The notes under the pieces are model-generated. The model had not been told where the DNA came from. It searched no databases and saw only the letters and a program-made list of their open reading frames with translations. The position numbers and the translations under genes are program-made. A stretch of DNA of 54,344 nucleotides from an uncultured Pelagibacteraceae bacterium (GTDB taxonomy: Bacteria; Pseudomonadota; Alphaproteobacteria; Pelagibacterales; Pelagibacteraceae). The stretch lies in assembly GCA_902563555.1 (NCBI GenBank), contig CACEXM010000008.1, positions 1-54,344 of the forward strand, given 5' to 3'. The stretch's first letter is position 1. The number at the start of each line of letters is the position of its first letter. Of the stretch, positions 8,601 through 17,309 are shown piece by piece.

Positions 8601-9469
8601 ACTTAATCAAAATAATACCTGGACCTTTTCTGGTTTTTTTAGGCGCTATAAGCTTAAGTTTTGGAGGATTAATTGTTAAATCTTTTGAAGGCTCGACGCT
8701 CTGGCAAATTTTATTTTGGCGATCATTTTTCTTTATAATTGTTGTTAGTTTTTTTCTTTTGTTTACTTATAAAAAAAAATTTTTTAGTGCTCTAACTAAA
8801 TCTGGAATTCCTGGATTTGTTGGTGGAGCTATTTTATCTTTAGGTTTTGCTAGCTATGTATTTGCTATGTATGAAACTACTGTGGCAAATACAAATTTTA
8901 TTATTCAAACACAAACTCTTTTTTTGGCAATATTTGGTTATGTTTTTTTGAAGGAGACAATATCTAAACTTACTTTCTTTTGTATATTGCTTGCTATCTC
9001 AGGTATTTTTTTGATGCTTGGAACTTCAATCTCTCCTGGTGAAATGACAGGCAATCTTGTGGCATTTGTAATGCCAATCTCTTTTGCAATTTTAATATTA
9101 ATAGTAAGAAAGTTTCCTGAGGTCGACATGATTCCGCTTCAACTAGTGGCAGGTATATTTGCAATGATAATTGGATTATTAATGTCGCCAACGATAATTA
9201 TATCTTCAAAAGATATTTTTTTGGGATTTTTAGCAGGTTTTTTTCAATTAGGTTTTGGTTTTATATTTATTACAATTGGGGCAAGGTCAACTCCTTCCGC
9301 TTTCGTTGGTATAATAATGTTAACAGAAGCCGTTCTAGGTCCGATGTGGGTCTGGATGTTTGCGAATGAGAATCCGCCGATTTTTGTTTTAATTGGGGGT
9401 TCAATAGTTATCACAGCAGTTGTTTTGCAGTTTTTGAATAAATTTTTAACTAAAAAGAAAGCATATTAA
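8597..9469 (+). CDS. EamA-type (DMT superfamily) transporter, first of three in the window
   Basis: A 290 aa inner-membrane protein with about ten hydrophobic segments arranged as two EamA halves (residues about 8-138 and 150-283). The halves carry the usual signatures: LWQILFWRSFFFI in the first, FLKETISKLTFFCILLAISGIFLML at the half-way point, and GARSTPSAFVGIIMLTEAVLGPMWVW in the second. EamA proteins export or exchange metabolites; the substrate is unknown. The ATGA overlap with pxpC suggests it belongs to the 5-oxoproline operon. The glycine riboswitch lies downstream of it and does not control it. Confidence 0.88.
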   Translation: MNLIKIIPGPFLVFLGAISLSFGGLIVKSFEGSTLWQILFWRSFFFIIVVSFFLLFTYKKKFFSALTKSGIPGFVGGAILSLGFASYVFAMYETTVANTNFIIQTQTLFLAIFGYVFLKETISKLTFFCILLAISGIFLMLGTSISPGEMTGNLVAFVMPISFAILILIVRKFPEVDMIPLQLVAGIFAMIIGLLMSPTIIISSKDIFLGFLAGFFQLGFGFIFITIGARSTPSAFVGIIMLTEAVLGPMWVWMFANENPPIFVLIGGSIVITAVVLQFLNKFLTKKKAY

Positions 9470-9472
9470 ATA

Positions 9473-9501
9473 TTTATGTTTATGATAATTTATGATATAA
9501 T
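9473..9501 (+). promoter_or_regulatory. Promoter of the glycine riboswitch-gcv operon
   Basis: A perfect TATAAT at 9496-9501 with TTTATG 17 bp upstream (9473-9478). The predicted transcription start is near 9508, so the transcript would begin a few bases before the first riboswitch helix at 9511. The -10 match and its position make this more convincing than most promoter guesses in such AT-rich DNA. Confidence 0.6.
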
Positions 9502-9510
9502 GGATTTAAT

Positions 9511-9669
9511 TACGGGAGAGACTACAAATCTTTGTAGCGCCGAAGGAGCAACCACCCAGGAATCTCTCAGGCAAAATGGACCGTAACATATTAACTCTGG
9601 AAAGAGATTAAATTCTCGCCGAAGGAGCAAAACTCTCAGGCAAATATACAGATGGGTAAAAAGAGTTAA
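9511..9669 (+). promoter_or_regulatory. Tandem glycine riboswitch upstream of gcvT
   Basis: Two glycine aptamers in series. Aptamer 1: P1 TACGG 9511-9515 pairs with CCGTA 9581-9585, GAGAG 9516-9520 pairs with CTCTC 9564-9568, a P3a hairpin is CTACAAA/TTTGTAG (9522-9537), and the core has GCCGAAGGAGCAA and CTCAGGCAAAATGGACCG. Aptamer 2: P1 TTAACTCT 9591-9598 pairs with AGAGTTAA 9662-9669, with core CGCCGAAGGAGCAA and CTCTCAGGCAAATATACAGATGGG. The linker is about five bases. Glycine riboswitches before gcvT are known in SAR11. The second P1 ends one base before the gcvT ATG, leaving no room for a terminator, so control should act on translation initiation. Confidence 0.96.
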
Positions 9670-9670
9670 T

Positions 9671-10777
9671 ATGGATACAAAAAAAACATCGCTTTATCAA
9701 TTGCATCAACATAGCAAAGCAAAATTTGTAGAATTTGCAGGTTATCAAATGCCAATTCAATATGCTGAGGGTATTGTCGAAGAGCATAGATACACAAGAA
9801 ACCATTCTGGTATTTTTGATGTTTCGCACATGGGTCAATTATTTATCTATGGCCAAGAAGATTTAGTTGATGATTTGGAGAGAATTTTTCCGTTAGACTT
9901 AAAAAATTTAAAGTTAAATCACTCAAAATATAGTTTTTTAATGAGTGACAATGCCGGAATTTATGATGATTTAATAATTACTAAAATCAAAGATGGTTTT
10001 TTAATTATTCTAAATGCTGCTTGCAAAGAAAATGATTATAAAATTTTAAAAGAACTATTGAACGATAAATATAAAATGATTTTGGATGAGGAAAGATCTT
10101 TAATTGCAATCCAAGGACCTAAATCTGTAGAAATTTTAAAAAGTGTTATTCAAGGTGTTGAAAATTTAAATTTTATGTCAGGCAATTGGTTTACACTGGA
10201 TGATCACAACATTTACGTCACGAGATCAGGATATACAGGTGAAGATGGTTTCGAGGTATCACTAACTAATGAATTTGCAGTTAGGTTTACAAGAAGATTA
10301 ATCGATAAAGGTGCAAAATTAATTGGTCTTGGAGCTCGTGATACATTAAGATTGGAAGCTGGTCTGTGCTTATATGGTCATGAATTAAGTAAAGATAAAA
10401 CTCCAGTAGAGGCAAATTTAAAATGGGCAATTTCAAAAGAGAGAATCTTAAAAGGAAACTTTATTGGATCAGATATAATTACTAAACAATTAAACCATGG
10501 AGTGAATAAGATAAGAGTAGGGATAAAACCAGAGGGAAGAATAATTGCTAGAGAAAAAACTAAAATATACAGTGAATCTAATTCAGAAATTGGTGAAATA
10601 ACAAGTGGAACCTTTGGACCAAGTGTCAATGGCCCTGTAGCCATGGGATATGTGGAAAATAAATTTTCTAAAAATGATACTAAAATATTTTTAGAGGTTA
10701 GAGGTAAAAAGCATCCAGCTACAATTTGTGGTTTGCCTTTTTATAAAAAGAGTTATGTAAAAGGAGTTAACAAATGA
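9671..10777 (+). CDS. gcvT: Glycine cleavage system aminomethyltransferase (T protein)
   Basis: Transfers the methylene group from aminomethyl-lipoyl-GcvH to tetrahydrofolate, releasing ammonia. The 368 aa length is normal. The N-terminal region has the GcvT motif [22 protein letters not shown] followed by [10 protein letters not shown]. Further in are [51 protein letters not shown] (here with LIGLGARD) and the C-terminal [20 protein letters not shown]. The start at 9671 lies one base after the riboswitch P1 helix. It overlaps gcvH by ATGA. Confidence 0.96.
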   Translation: MDTKKTSLYQLHQHSKAKFVEFAGYQMPIQYAEGIVEEHRYTRNHSGIFDVSHMGQLFIYGQEDLVDDLERIFPLDLKNLKLNHSKYSFLMSDNAGIYDDLIITKIKDGFLIILNAACKENDYKILKELLNDKYKMILDEERSLIAIQGPKSVEILKSVIQGVENLNFMSGNWFTLDDHNIYVTRSGYTGEDGFEVSLTNEFAVRFTRRLIDKGAKLIGLGARDTLRLEAGLCLYGHELSKDKTPVEANLKWAISKERILKGNFIGSDIITKQLNHGVNKIRVGIKPEGRIIAREKTKIYSESNSEIGEITSGTFGPSVNGPVAMGYVENKFSKNDTKIFLEVRGKKHPATICGLPFYKKSYVKGVNK

Positions 10778-11154
10778 GTGAAGTAAAATATTCTAAGGAA
10801 CACGAGTGGATTAAATTAGAGGGAGAAATAGCTACTATTGGGATAACTAAGCATGCAACAGAAATGCTTGGAGATATAGTTTTTACAGAACTTCCAGAAA
10901 AAGGATCTAATGTAGAAAAGGATGGAACAGCAGGGGTAGTTGAATCTACGAAAGCTGCAAGTGATGTATACACACCGGTAAGCGGTGAGGTTGTTGATTT
11001 AAATCAATCTATTGTTGATGACCCATCAAAAATAAATCAGGATCCAGAAAACTCTGCCTGGTTCTTTAAATTAAAAATTAAAGATAAGTCAGAGATGGAT
11101 ACTTTAATGAATAAAGATGAATACGATATATTTGCAAAGGAGAGCTCCGCATAA
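10774..11154 (+). CDS. gcvH: Glycine cleavage system H protein (lipoyl carrier)
   Basis: The 126 aa lipoate-bearing shuttle between GcvP, GcvT and the L protein. The sequence [17 protein letters not shown] and the lipoyl motif [18 protein letters not shown] are diagnostic; the lipoylated lysine is K60. A good Shine-Dalgarno AAGGAG at 10761-10766 precedes the ATG, which itself overlaps the gcvT stop. The gcvP ATG shares a base with the gcvH stop. Confidence 0.97.
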   Translation: MSEVKYSKEHEWIKLEGEIATIGITKHATEMLGDIVFTELPEKGSNVEKDGTAGVVESTKAASDVYTPVSGEVVDLNQSIVDDPSKINQDPENSAWFFKLKIKDKSEMDTLMNKDEYDIFAKESSA

Positions 11155-14024
11155 TGTTACAAAATTCACAAAAAGATTTTTTGAAAAGACACATTGGTCC
11201 CTCAGAAGATGATCAATTAAAAATGTTAAAAAAGTTAAATTATAAATCTCTGGATGATTTAATAGACAACACTGTACCAGAAAAAATACAGTTTAAGGGT
11301 GAGTTAAATATTGGTGAATCAAATTCAGAATATGAAGCATTAAGAAAATTAAAAGAAATTTCAAAAAAAAATCAAATTTACTCAAATTTTATTGGTATGG
11401 GTTATTATGGAACGTATACGCCGTATGTCATTTTAAGAAATATATTAGAAAACCCAGGTTGGTATACATCTTATACACCATATCAGCCTGAGGTAGCTCA
11501 AGGAAGATTAGAAATGCTATTAAACTTCCAACAAATGATTGTTGATTTTACAGGGATGGATATTGCAAACGCATCTTTGCTTGATGAGGGTACAGCTGCA
11601 GCAGAGGCAATGGGTTTAAGTCATAGACTAAATAAAAGTGACAATGATTTAGTTTTTGTTTCAGAAAATTGTCATCCACAAACAATTGATGTTATACGAA
11701 CTAGGGCAGAGCCCATGGGCTTAAAAGTTCTTGTTGGAAATGAGGATATAGTTTTAGAACAATTAAAAGAAGATATTGTTTGTGGAATTTTACAGTACCC
11801 AGGAACTTTAGGTGATATCAAGGATCCTAGTGAGGCAATAAGCAAGATTCATAAAAAAAATGGTAAAGCAATTTTAGCATGTGATCTTCTAGCTCTTGCT
11901 AAATTAAAAACACCAAGGGAGCTCGGAGCTGATATTGCAGTTGGTAGTTCTCAAAGATTTGGTATTCCAATGGGTTATGGAGGACCGCATGCAGCTTTTT
12001 TTGCTACCAAAGATGAGTATAAAAGATCTATGCCAGGAAGAATAGTTGGTGTTTCAGTCGATAGACATGGAAATAAAGCTTACAGATTGTCACTACAGAC
12101 TAGGGAGCAACATATCAGAAGAGATAAAGCTACAAGCAACATTTGTACTGCCCAAGCTTTATTAGCAATAGTTTCTGCAGCATATGCTATTTATCATGGT
12201 CCAAATGGAATAAGAAATATTTCTGAGAGAGTATCTCAATTAGCAAAAAATTTTGCTGATAAAATAAAGCAATCTGGATATGAACTATATTCAGATTACT
12301 TTTTTGATACAGTAACAATTATTACTAAAGAAAAGACTGATCAAATTTTTAAAAACGCTTTAGCCCAAAAAGTAAACATTAGAAAAGTAAATTCAGAAAT
12401 GCTTGCTGTTTCTTTTGATGAAAAGAAAAATGTTTATAGAGTAAATCAATTACTTAAAATTTTTAATGCAGCAGAGTCTATCAAAAAGGAGGATCCTACG
12501 GTAAGTTTACCCAATCTACCAAAAAATTTGTTAAGAACTTCTAAGTATTTAGAACATCCTGTTTTTAATTCATATCATTCAGAGACAGAAATGCTCAGAT
12601 ATCTAAAAAAGCTAGAAGATAAGGATATTGCTCTCAATAGAACTATGATTGCTCTAGGTTCATGTACGATGAAATTAAATGCTACCGCAGAAATGATACC
12701 TATTTCATGGAGAGAATTAGCAGAACCTCATCCATTTGTGCCTATTGAACAGATGGAAGGATATAGAACAATGTTCACAGATCTTAAAAATTGGTTAAGA
12801 TCAATCACTGGTTTCTCAGGAGTTTCACTTCAACCTAATGCAGGTGCCCAAGGTGAATATGCAGGTTTAATGGTAATAAGAAAATATCATTTAGATAGAG
12901 GTGATGATAATAGAAATATATGTTTAATACCGAGTTCAGCACATGGGACCAATCCAGCAAGCGCCCAAATGGTTGGAATGAAAGTTGTTGTAGTTAATTG
13001 TGATAAAGAGGGAAATGTTGATTTTGAGGATTTAAAGAAAAAAACTGAATTGCATTCCGAAAACCTTGGCGCATTAATGGTAACTTACCCCTCTACACAT
13101 GGAGTTTTCGAGGAAAAAATATCAGACATCTGTGATTTAATTCATAAACATGGAGCTCAAGTTTATATGGATGGGGCAAATTTAAATGCTCTAGTAGGAA
13201 TCGCAAAACCTGGAAATTTTGGTCCAGATGTTTGTCATATTAATTTACATAAAACTTTTTGTATTCCACATGGCGGAGGAGGACCTGGAATGGGGCCTAT
13301 TGCATGTAAAAGACATTTGCAGGTTTATTTACCTAATCATCCGGTTGTCAAAGATTGTGGACCTGCAACAGGAATTGGTGCAGTTTCTGCTGCCCCATGG
13401 GGAAGCTCAAGTATTTTGTCGATTTCATGGATGTACATTAAGATGATGGGGTCTGAAGGACTTAAACTAGCTACTAAAGTTGCAATTCTAAACGCCAATT
13501 ATATTGCTAATAGACTTAAAGATCATTTTCCTATTTTATATAAAGGTTCAAAAGGCAACGTTGCACACGAATGTATAATTGATATCAGAACAATTAAGTC
13601 TGAGACTGGGGTTACTGAAGAAGATATCGCAAAAAGATTAATTGATTATGGATTTCATGCTCCGACAATGTCATGGCCGGTTGCTGGTACAATGATGATT
13701 GAACCAACTGAAAGTGAGAGTTTATCAGAGCTTGACAGATTCTGTGACACATTAATTAATATAAAAATAGAAATAGATAAAATTAAGTCTGGAAAATTTG
13801 ATAAAGTTGATAATCCAATCAAGAATGCTCCTCATACAGATATGGAGCTTGCTTCAGATGACTGGAAGCATAAATATTCAAGAGAGGAAGCAGCTTATCC
13901 AGCTAAATTTTTGAAATTAAATAAATTTTGGCCACCGGTTGCACGAGTAGATAATGTTTATGGGGATAAGAATATCTTTTGTACTTGTCCTAGTATGGAT
14001 GAATTTAAAGAAGATGCAGCTTAA
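11154..14024 (+). CDS. gcvP: Glycine dehydrogenase (decarboxylating), single-chain P protein
   Basis: PLP enzyme that decarboxylates glycine and loads the aminomethyl group onto GcvH. It is the fused 956 aa form, not the split GcvPA/GcvPB. The N-terminus has KRHIGPSEDD; the N-terminal half shows YTPYQPEVAQGRLE and LLDEGTAAAEAM; the catalytic half has NAGAQGEYAGL, SAHGTNPASA and the PLP-lysine motif INLHKTFCIPHGGGGPG (K700). The TAATG junction with gcvH indicates coupling. Three bases separate its stop from the next ATG at 14028, so the riboswitch transcript may continue into the lipid-modification genes. Confidence 0.97.
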   Translation: MLQNSQKDFLKRHIGPSEDDQLKMLKKLNYKSLDDLIDNTVPEKIQFKGELNIGESNSEYEALRKLKEISKKNQIYSNFIGMGYYGTYTPYVILRNILENPGWYTSYTPYQPEVAQGRLEMLLNFQQMIVDFTGMDIANASLLDEGTAAAEAMGLSHRLNKSDNDLVFVSENCHPQTIDVIRTRAEPMGLKVLVGNEDIVLEQLKEDIVCGILQYPGTLGDIKDPSEAISKIHKKNGKAILACDLLALAKLKTPRELGADIAVGSSQRFGIPMGYGGPHAAFFATKDEYKRSMPGRIVGVSVDRHGNKAYRLSLQTREQHIRRDKATSNICTAQALLAIVSAAYAIYHGPNGIRNISERVSQLAKNFADKIKQSGYELYSDYFFDTVTIITKEKTDQIFKNALAQKVNIRKVNSEMLAVSFDEKKNVYRVNQLLKIFNAAESIKKEDPTVSLPNLPKNLLRTSKYLEHPVFNSYHSETEMLRYLKKLEDKDIALNRTMIALGSCTMKLNATAEMIPISWRELAEPHPFVPIEQMEGYRTMFTDLKNWLRSITGFSGVSLQPNAGAQGEYAGLMVIRKYHLDRGDDNRNICLIPSSAHGTNPASAQMVGMKVVVVNCDKEGNVDFEDLKKKTELHSENLGALMVTYPSTHGVFEEKISDICDLIHKHGAQVYMDGANLNALVGIAKPGNFGPDVCHINLHKTFCIPHGGGGPGMGPIACKRHLQVYLPNHPVVKDCGPATGIGAVSAAPWGSSSILSISWMYIKMMGSEGLKLATKVAILNANYIANRLKDHFPILYKGSKGNVAHECIIDIRTIKSETGVTEEDIAKRLIDYGFHAPTMSWPVAGTMMIEPTESESLSELDRFCDTLINIKIEIDKIKSGKFDKVDNPIKNAPHTDMELASDDWKHKYSREEAAYPAKFLKLNKFWPPVARVDNVYGDKNIFCTCPSMDEFKEDAA

Positions 14025-14027
14025 TTA

Positions 14028-15266
14028 ATGAAAGTAGCTGTAATCGGCTCAGGCATATCAGGCTTAAGCGCAGCTTATTACTTATCAAAAAATCACCAAG
14101 TAGATCTTTTTGAGAGAGAAGATCATTTTGGAGGTCACTCTTATACTGTTGATGTAATTCTTAATAAAAAAAAAATATCTGTCGATGTGGGGTTTATTGT
14201 ATTTAATCATCAGACATATCCAAATTTAATAAATTTTTTTAGAGAGATTGATATTGAAATTGAAAAAAGCGATATGTCATTTTCTGTTTCTGTAGAAGAC
14301 TCTAATTATGAGTATTGTGGCAAAGGTTTATCAGGTATTTTTGCTAATAAATCTAATTTATTTAATATTGAATTTATAAAAATGTTTTTTGATATTCTAA
14401 AATTTTACAAAACTTGTGATAATATTTCAGAAATTGATCAAAAAATAACTTTAGATGATTTTTTAAAAAAAAATAAGTGGTCTAGAGGTTTTATTAATTA
14501 TCACATTATACCAATGGTTTCTGCGATTTGGTCTATGCCACCCTATGAGGCAGGGAAAATGCCCATGAATTTTTTTTTAAAATTTTTTCAAAATCACGGC
14601 TTATTCAAACTTAAAAATAGACCTCAGTGGTACACTGTTGCTCAAAGAAGCAGATCATATGTTAATAAAGTTTTATCTTTAATCAGTGGTCAATATTATA
14701 AAAATTATATGATAAAATCTGTTAAAAGAATCTCATCTGGATTACAAGTTTATTATGGTGGCAATAATGAATTTTTTCATTATGACAAGGTTATTCTTGC
14801 AACTCATGCAAATGAAGCCTTAAATTTGATAGATAATCCATCAGATGAGGAAAGAAATATTTTATCAAATTTTAGTTACAGAGAAAATTTAGCAATATTG
14901 CATACAGATGAAAACATAATGCCCAAAAATAAAGATGTATGGTCCTCATGGAATTCTTTTGTTGATAAAAAGAATACAAGCAAAAACTCACTTTCATACT
15001 GGTTAAATCTTCTTCAAAACTTAAAAAATGAAAAAAATATATTTTTGACCTTAAATCCTATAAAAAAAATATCTGAGGATAAAATTATAAAAAAAATTAA
15101 TTTTACACATCCGTATTACGATCAAAAAGCTTTAGATAATCAAAAGAATTTAAAAAGTATTCAAAATAAAGAAAATATATTGTTTTGTGGAAGTTATTTC
15201 GGTTACGGTTTTCATGAGGATGGCATAAAATCATCTATTGAAATGTTGAAAAACTTAAATGACTAG
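14028..15266 (+). CDS. NAD(P)/FAD-dependent oxidoreductase, COG2907 type (amine-oxidase-like fold)
   Basis: A 412 aa flavoprotein with the N-terminal Rossmann motif VIGSGISGLSAAYYLSKNHQVDLFERE (residues 4-31), the GGHSYTVDV segment, and a C-terminal FAD-contact motif FCGSYFGYGFHEDGIKSSIEM. In many bacteria this family is encoded beside DUF1365 and a cyclopropane synthase-like methyltransferase, as here, and such sets have been tied to unusual or oxidatively modified membrane fatty acids. The exact reaction of this protein is unproven. It starts three bases after gcvP, and its stop overlaps the DUF1365 start by 8 nt. Confidence 0.85.
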   Translation: MKVAVIGSGISGLSAAYYLSKNHQVDLFEREDHFGGHSYTVDVILNKKKISVDVGFIVFNHQTYPNLINFFREIDIEIEKSDMSFSVSVEDSNYEYCGKGLSGIFANKSNLFNIEFIKMFFDILKFYKTCDNISEIDQKITLDDFLKKNKWSRGFINYHIIPMVSAIWSMPPYEAGKMPMNFFLKFFQNHGLFKLKNRPQWYTVAQRSRSYVNKVLSLISGQYYKNYMIKSVKRISSGLQVYYGGNNEFFHYDKVILATHANEALNLIDNPSDEERNILSNFSYRENLAILHTDENIMPKNKDVWSSWNSFVDKKNTSKNSLSYWLNLLQNLKNEKNIFLTLNPIKKISEDKIIKKINFTHPYYDQKALDNQKNLKSIQNKENILFCGSYFGYGFHEDGIKSSIEMLKNLND

Positions 15267-16020
15267 TTCAATTTATAATGGCACAGTTATTCACAAAAGA
15301 TTTAAACCTAAAACTCATTTTTTTAAATATAGTGTATTTTCACTGCTAATAGACTTGTCAGAGTTAGACCAGCTAGATAAAAATATTAAATTTTTTTCAT
15401 TTAACAAATTTAATTTGATAAGTTTTTTTGAAAAAGATCATGGTAACAGAGATGGATCTTCATTAATTTCATGGGTAAAAAAAAATCTAGATGAAAATAA
15501 TATTAGCTCGAAAGATATAAGAATAAAACTTTTATGTTATCCAAGAATTTTTGGATATGTTTTTAATCCCTTAAGTGTTTTTTTTATCTACGATATTAAT
15601 GATAAATTAATTGCTATTTTATACGAAGTTAAGAATACATTTGGTGAACAACATACATATATTTTTAAAGTTGAAGATGACACTAAACTTTTTCAACATA
15701 ACTGTCCAAAAAAATTTCATGTGTCACCTTTTATAGAGATGGATTGTAATTATTTTTTTAGAATTCTAAAACCCTGTGAAAGAATATCTGTTATTATAGA
15801 CCAATATCAGTCTAATGAAAAAATCTTGTATGCATCTCAGGATGGAAAAAGAAAGGACTTAAATAGTAAAGAATTATTAAAATCATATATAAAACACCCG
15901 CTTATGACTTTTAAAATAATATCTGCGATACATTTTGAAGCGTTTAAACTGTGGACCAAAGGTATTAAATTTATCCAGAGAAAATTAAAAATTAAGAATA
16001 ATATTACTTTTGAGAGTTAA
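15259..16020 (+). CDS. DUF1365 protein
   Basis: A 253 aa protein with the DUF1365 pattern: IYNGTVIHKRFKPKTHFFKYSVF at the start, then DHGNRDG (about residue 56), LLCYPRIFGYVFNPLSVFFIYD (about 92) and YEVKNTFGEQHTY (about 118). The biochemical function of the family is not established; its near-constant position between the COG2907 oxidoreductase and a CFA-like methyltransferase implies a role in modifying membrane acyl chains. It overlaps the upstream gene by 8 nt and shares the TAATG junction with the downstream one. Confidence 0.88.
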   Translation: MTSSIYNGTVIHKRFKPKTHFFKYSVFSLLIDLSELDQLDKNIKFFSFNKFNLISFFEKDHGNRDGSSLISWVKKNLDENNISSKDIRIKLLCYPRIFGYVFNPLSVFFIYDINDKLIAILYEVKNTFGEQHTYIFKVEDDTKLFQHNCPKKFHVSPFIEMDCNYFFRILKPCERISVIIDQYQSNEKILYASQDGKRKDLNSKELLKSYIKHPLMTFKIISAIHFEAFKLWTKGIKFIQRKLKIKNNITFES

Positions 16021-17198
16021 TGAATTTAAATACCGTTTCAGATAAAATAGTCTTTAGCATTTTAAAAGATATAAAAGTTGGTCATTTAGAGCTAACTAAT
16101 TATGATGGTAAAAACTATAGTTTTGGAAATATCAAAGATACTTTAAAAGCTAACATAAAGATAAAAAATAAAAACTTTACTTTTAATTTAATAAAATCAG
16201 GTAGTGTAGGTCTTGCAGAATCCTACATGAATGACCATTTTGAGACGAATAATTTATCTAATTTGATAGAGATAACAGCAAGGAATATTAAACAAATTCA
16301 TAAATTTTCTGGACTGCTAGATTTTCCTTTTATTAATTACTTGAAAAATATTTTTATAAAAAATACAAAAAATAGAAGCAAAACTAACATTTCAAAACAC
16401 TATGACCTTGGCAATGAATTTTTTTCTTTATGGTTAGATAAAACGCTAACCTACTCAAGTGCGATATTTGATGAAAAAAATAAAGATTTATCAGATGCTC
16501 AAAATAACAAATATCAAAAATTAATAGACTTAATTAAACCTGGAACTGGAGATAAAGTTTTAGAAATAGGATGTGGTTGGGGAGGTTTTGCTGAGTACCT
16601 TGGTAAAAAGTATGATGTGAAATTAGATTGTATTACAATTTCAAAAAAACAATTTGAATATGCTAAAGAGAGAATTTACAGGTGTGGATTAAATGAAAAA
16701 GTTAACATTCAAATAAAAGATTATAGAGATTTAAAAGATAAATATAATTCTATTGCATCTATAGAAATGATTGAGGCAGTAGGTCAAAATTATTTGGAAG
16801 ATTACTTTAAAACAATTAAAAATAATTTATCAAGTAATGGAAGTGCTGCTATCCAAGCAATAACAATTGATGATAATCTTTTCGACAGGTATAAATACAA
16901 ACAAGATTTCATTCAAAAATATATTTTTCCTGGAGGTTTTCTTCCGAATAAAGGAAGTATAGATAGATACGTTTCAAACAATGGCTTAACTATAAAATCT
17001 TATGAATCTTATGCAGATCATTATTCTAATACGCTAGCTATTTGGAAAAACGAGTTTAATAAAAAGTGGGATTTGATAAAAGAACAAGGTTTTGATCAAA
17101 CTTTTAAGAAAATGTGGGAATTTTATCTTTCATATTGTGAGGCGGGTTTTAAATCAAAGAACATTGATTTAATTCAGTTTTCAATTCAAAATAAGTGA
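16020..17198 (+). CDS. cfa: Cyclopropane-fatty-acyl-phospholipid synthase-type SAM methyltransferase
   Basis: Transfers a methyl or methylene from SAM to double bonds of phospholipid acyl chains at the inner membrane. The 392 aa protein has the usual N-terminal lipid-binding region, then KHYDLGNEFFSLWLDKTLTYSSAIF (about residue 124) and the SAM-binding motif VLEIGCGWGGFAEYL (about 179). Farther on are IEMIEAVG and DFIQKYIFPGGFLPN, both CFA-synthase landmarks. Whether the product is a cyclopropane or another methylated acyl chain cannot be decided; the COG2907/DUF1365 neighbours favour a non-standard modification. A 111-base gap follows, containing no clear terminator. Confidence 0.9.
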   Translation: MNLNTVSDKIVFSILKDIKVGHLELTNYDGKNYSFGNIKDTLKANIKIKNKNFTFNLIKSGSVGLAESYMNDHFETNNLSNLIEITARNIKQIHKFSGLLDFPFINYLKNIFIKNTKNRSKTNISKHYDLGNEFFSLWLDKTLTYSSAIFDEKNKDLSDAQNNKYQKLIDLIKPGTGDKVLEIGCGWGGFAEYLGKKYDVKLDCITISKKQFEYAKERIYRCGLNEKVNIQIKDYRDLKDKYNSIASIEMIEAVGQNYLEDYFKTIKNNLSSNGSAAIQAITIDDNLFDRYKYKQDFIQKYIFPGGFLPNKGSIDRYVSNNGLTIKSYESYADHYSNTLAIWKNEFNKKWDLIKEQGFDQTFKKMWEFYLSYCEAGFKSKNIDLIQFSIQNK

Positions 17199-17309
17199 TA
17201 ACTTTTAGTCAATAACAATTCATTTTTTTTAAGATAATTTAAAATATATACTTAAATTTCCATTAATATAATAAGATATTAATATTGTTAAAAAATTTTA
17301 AATTTAATA

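Noticed and set aside
13219..13446. 75-codon alternative frame inside gcvP
   Set aside because: It lies over the PLP-lysine region of gcvP; the real frame is fully explained and this one has no features of a protein.
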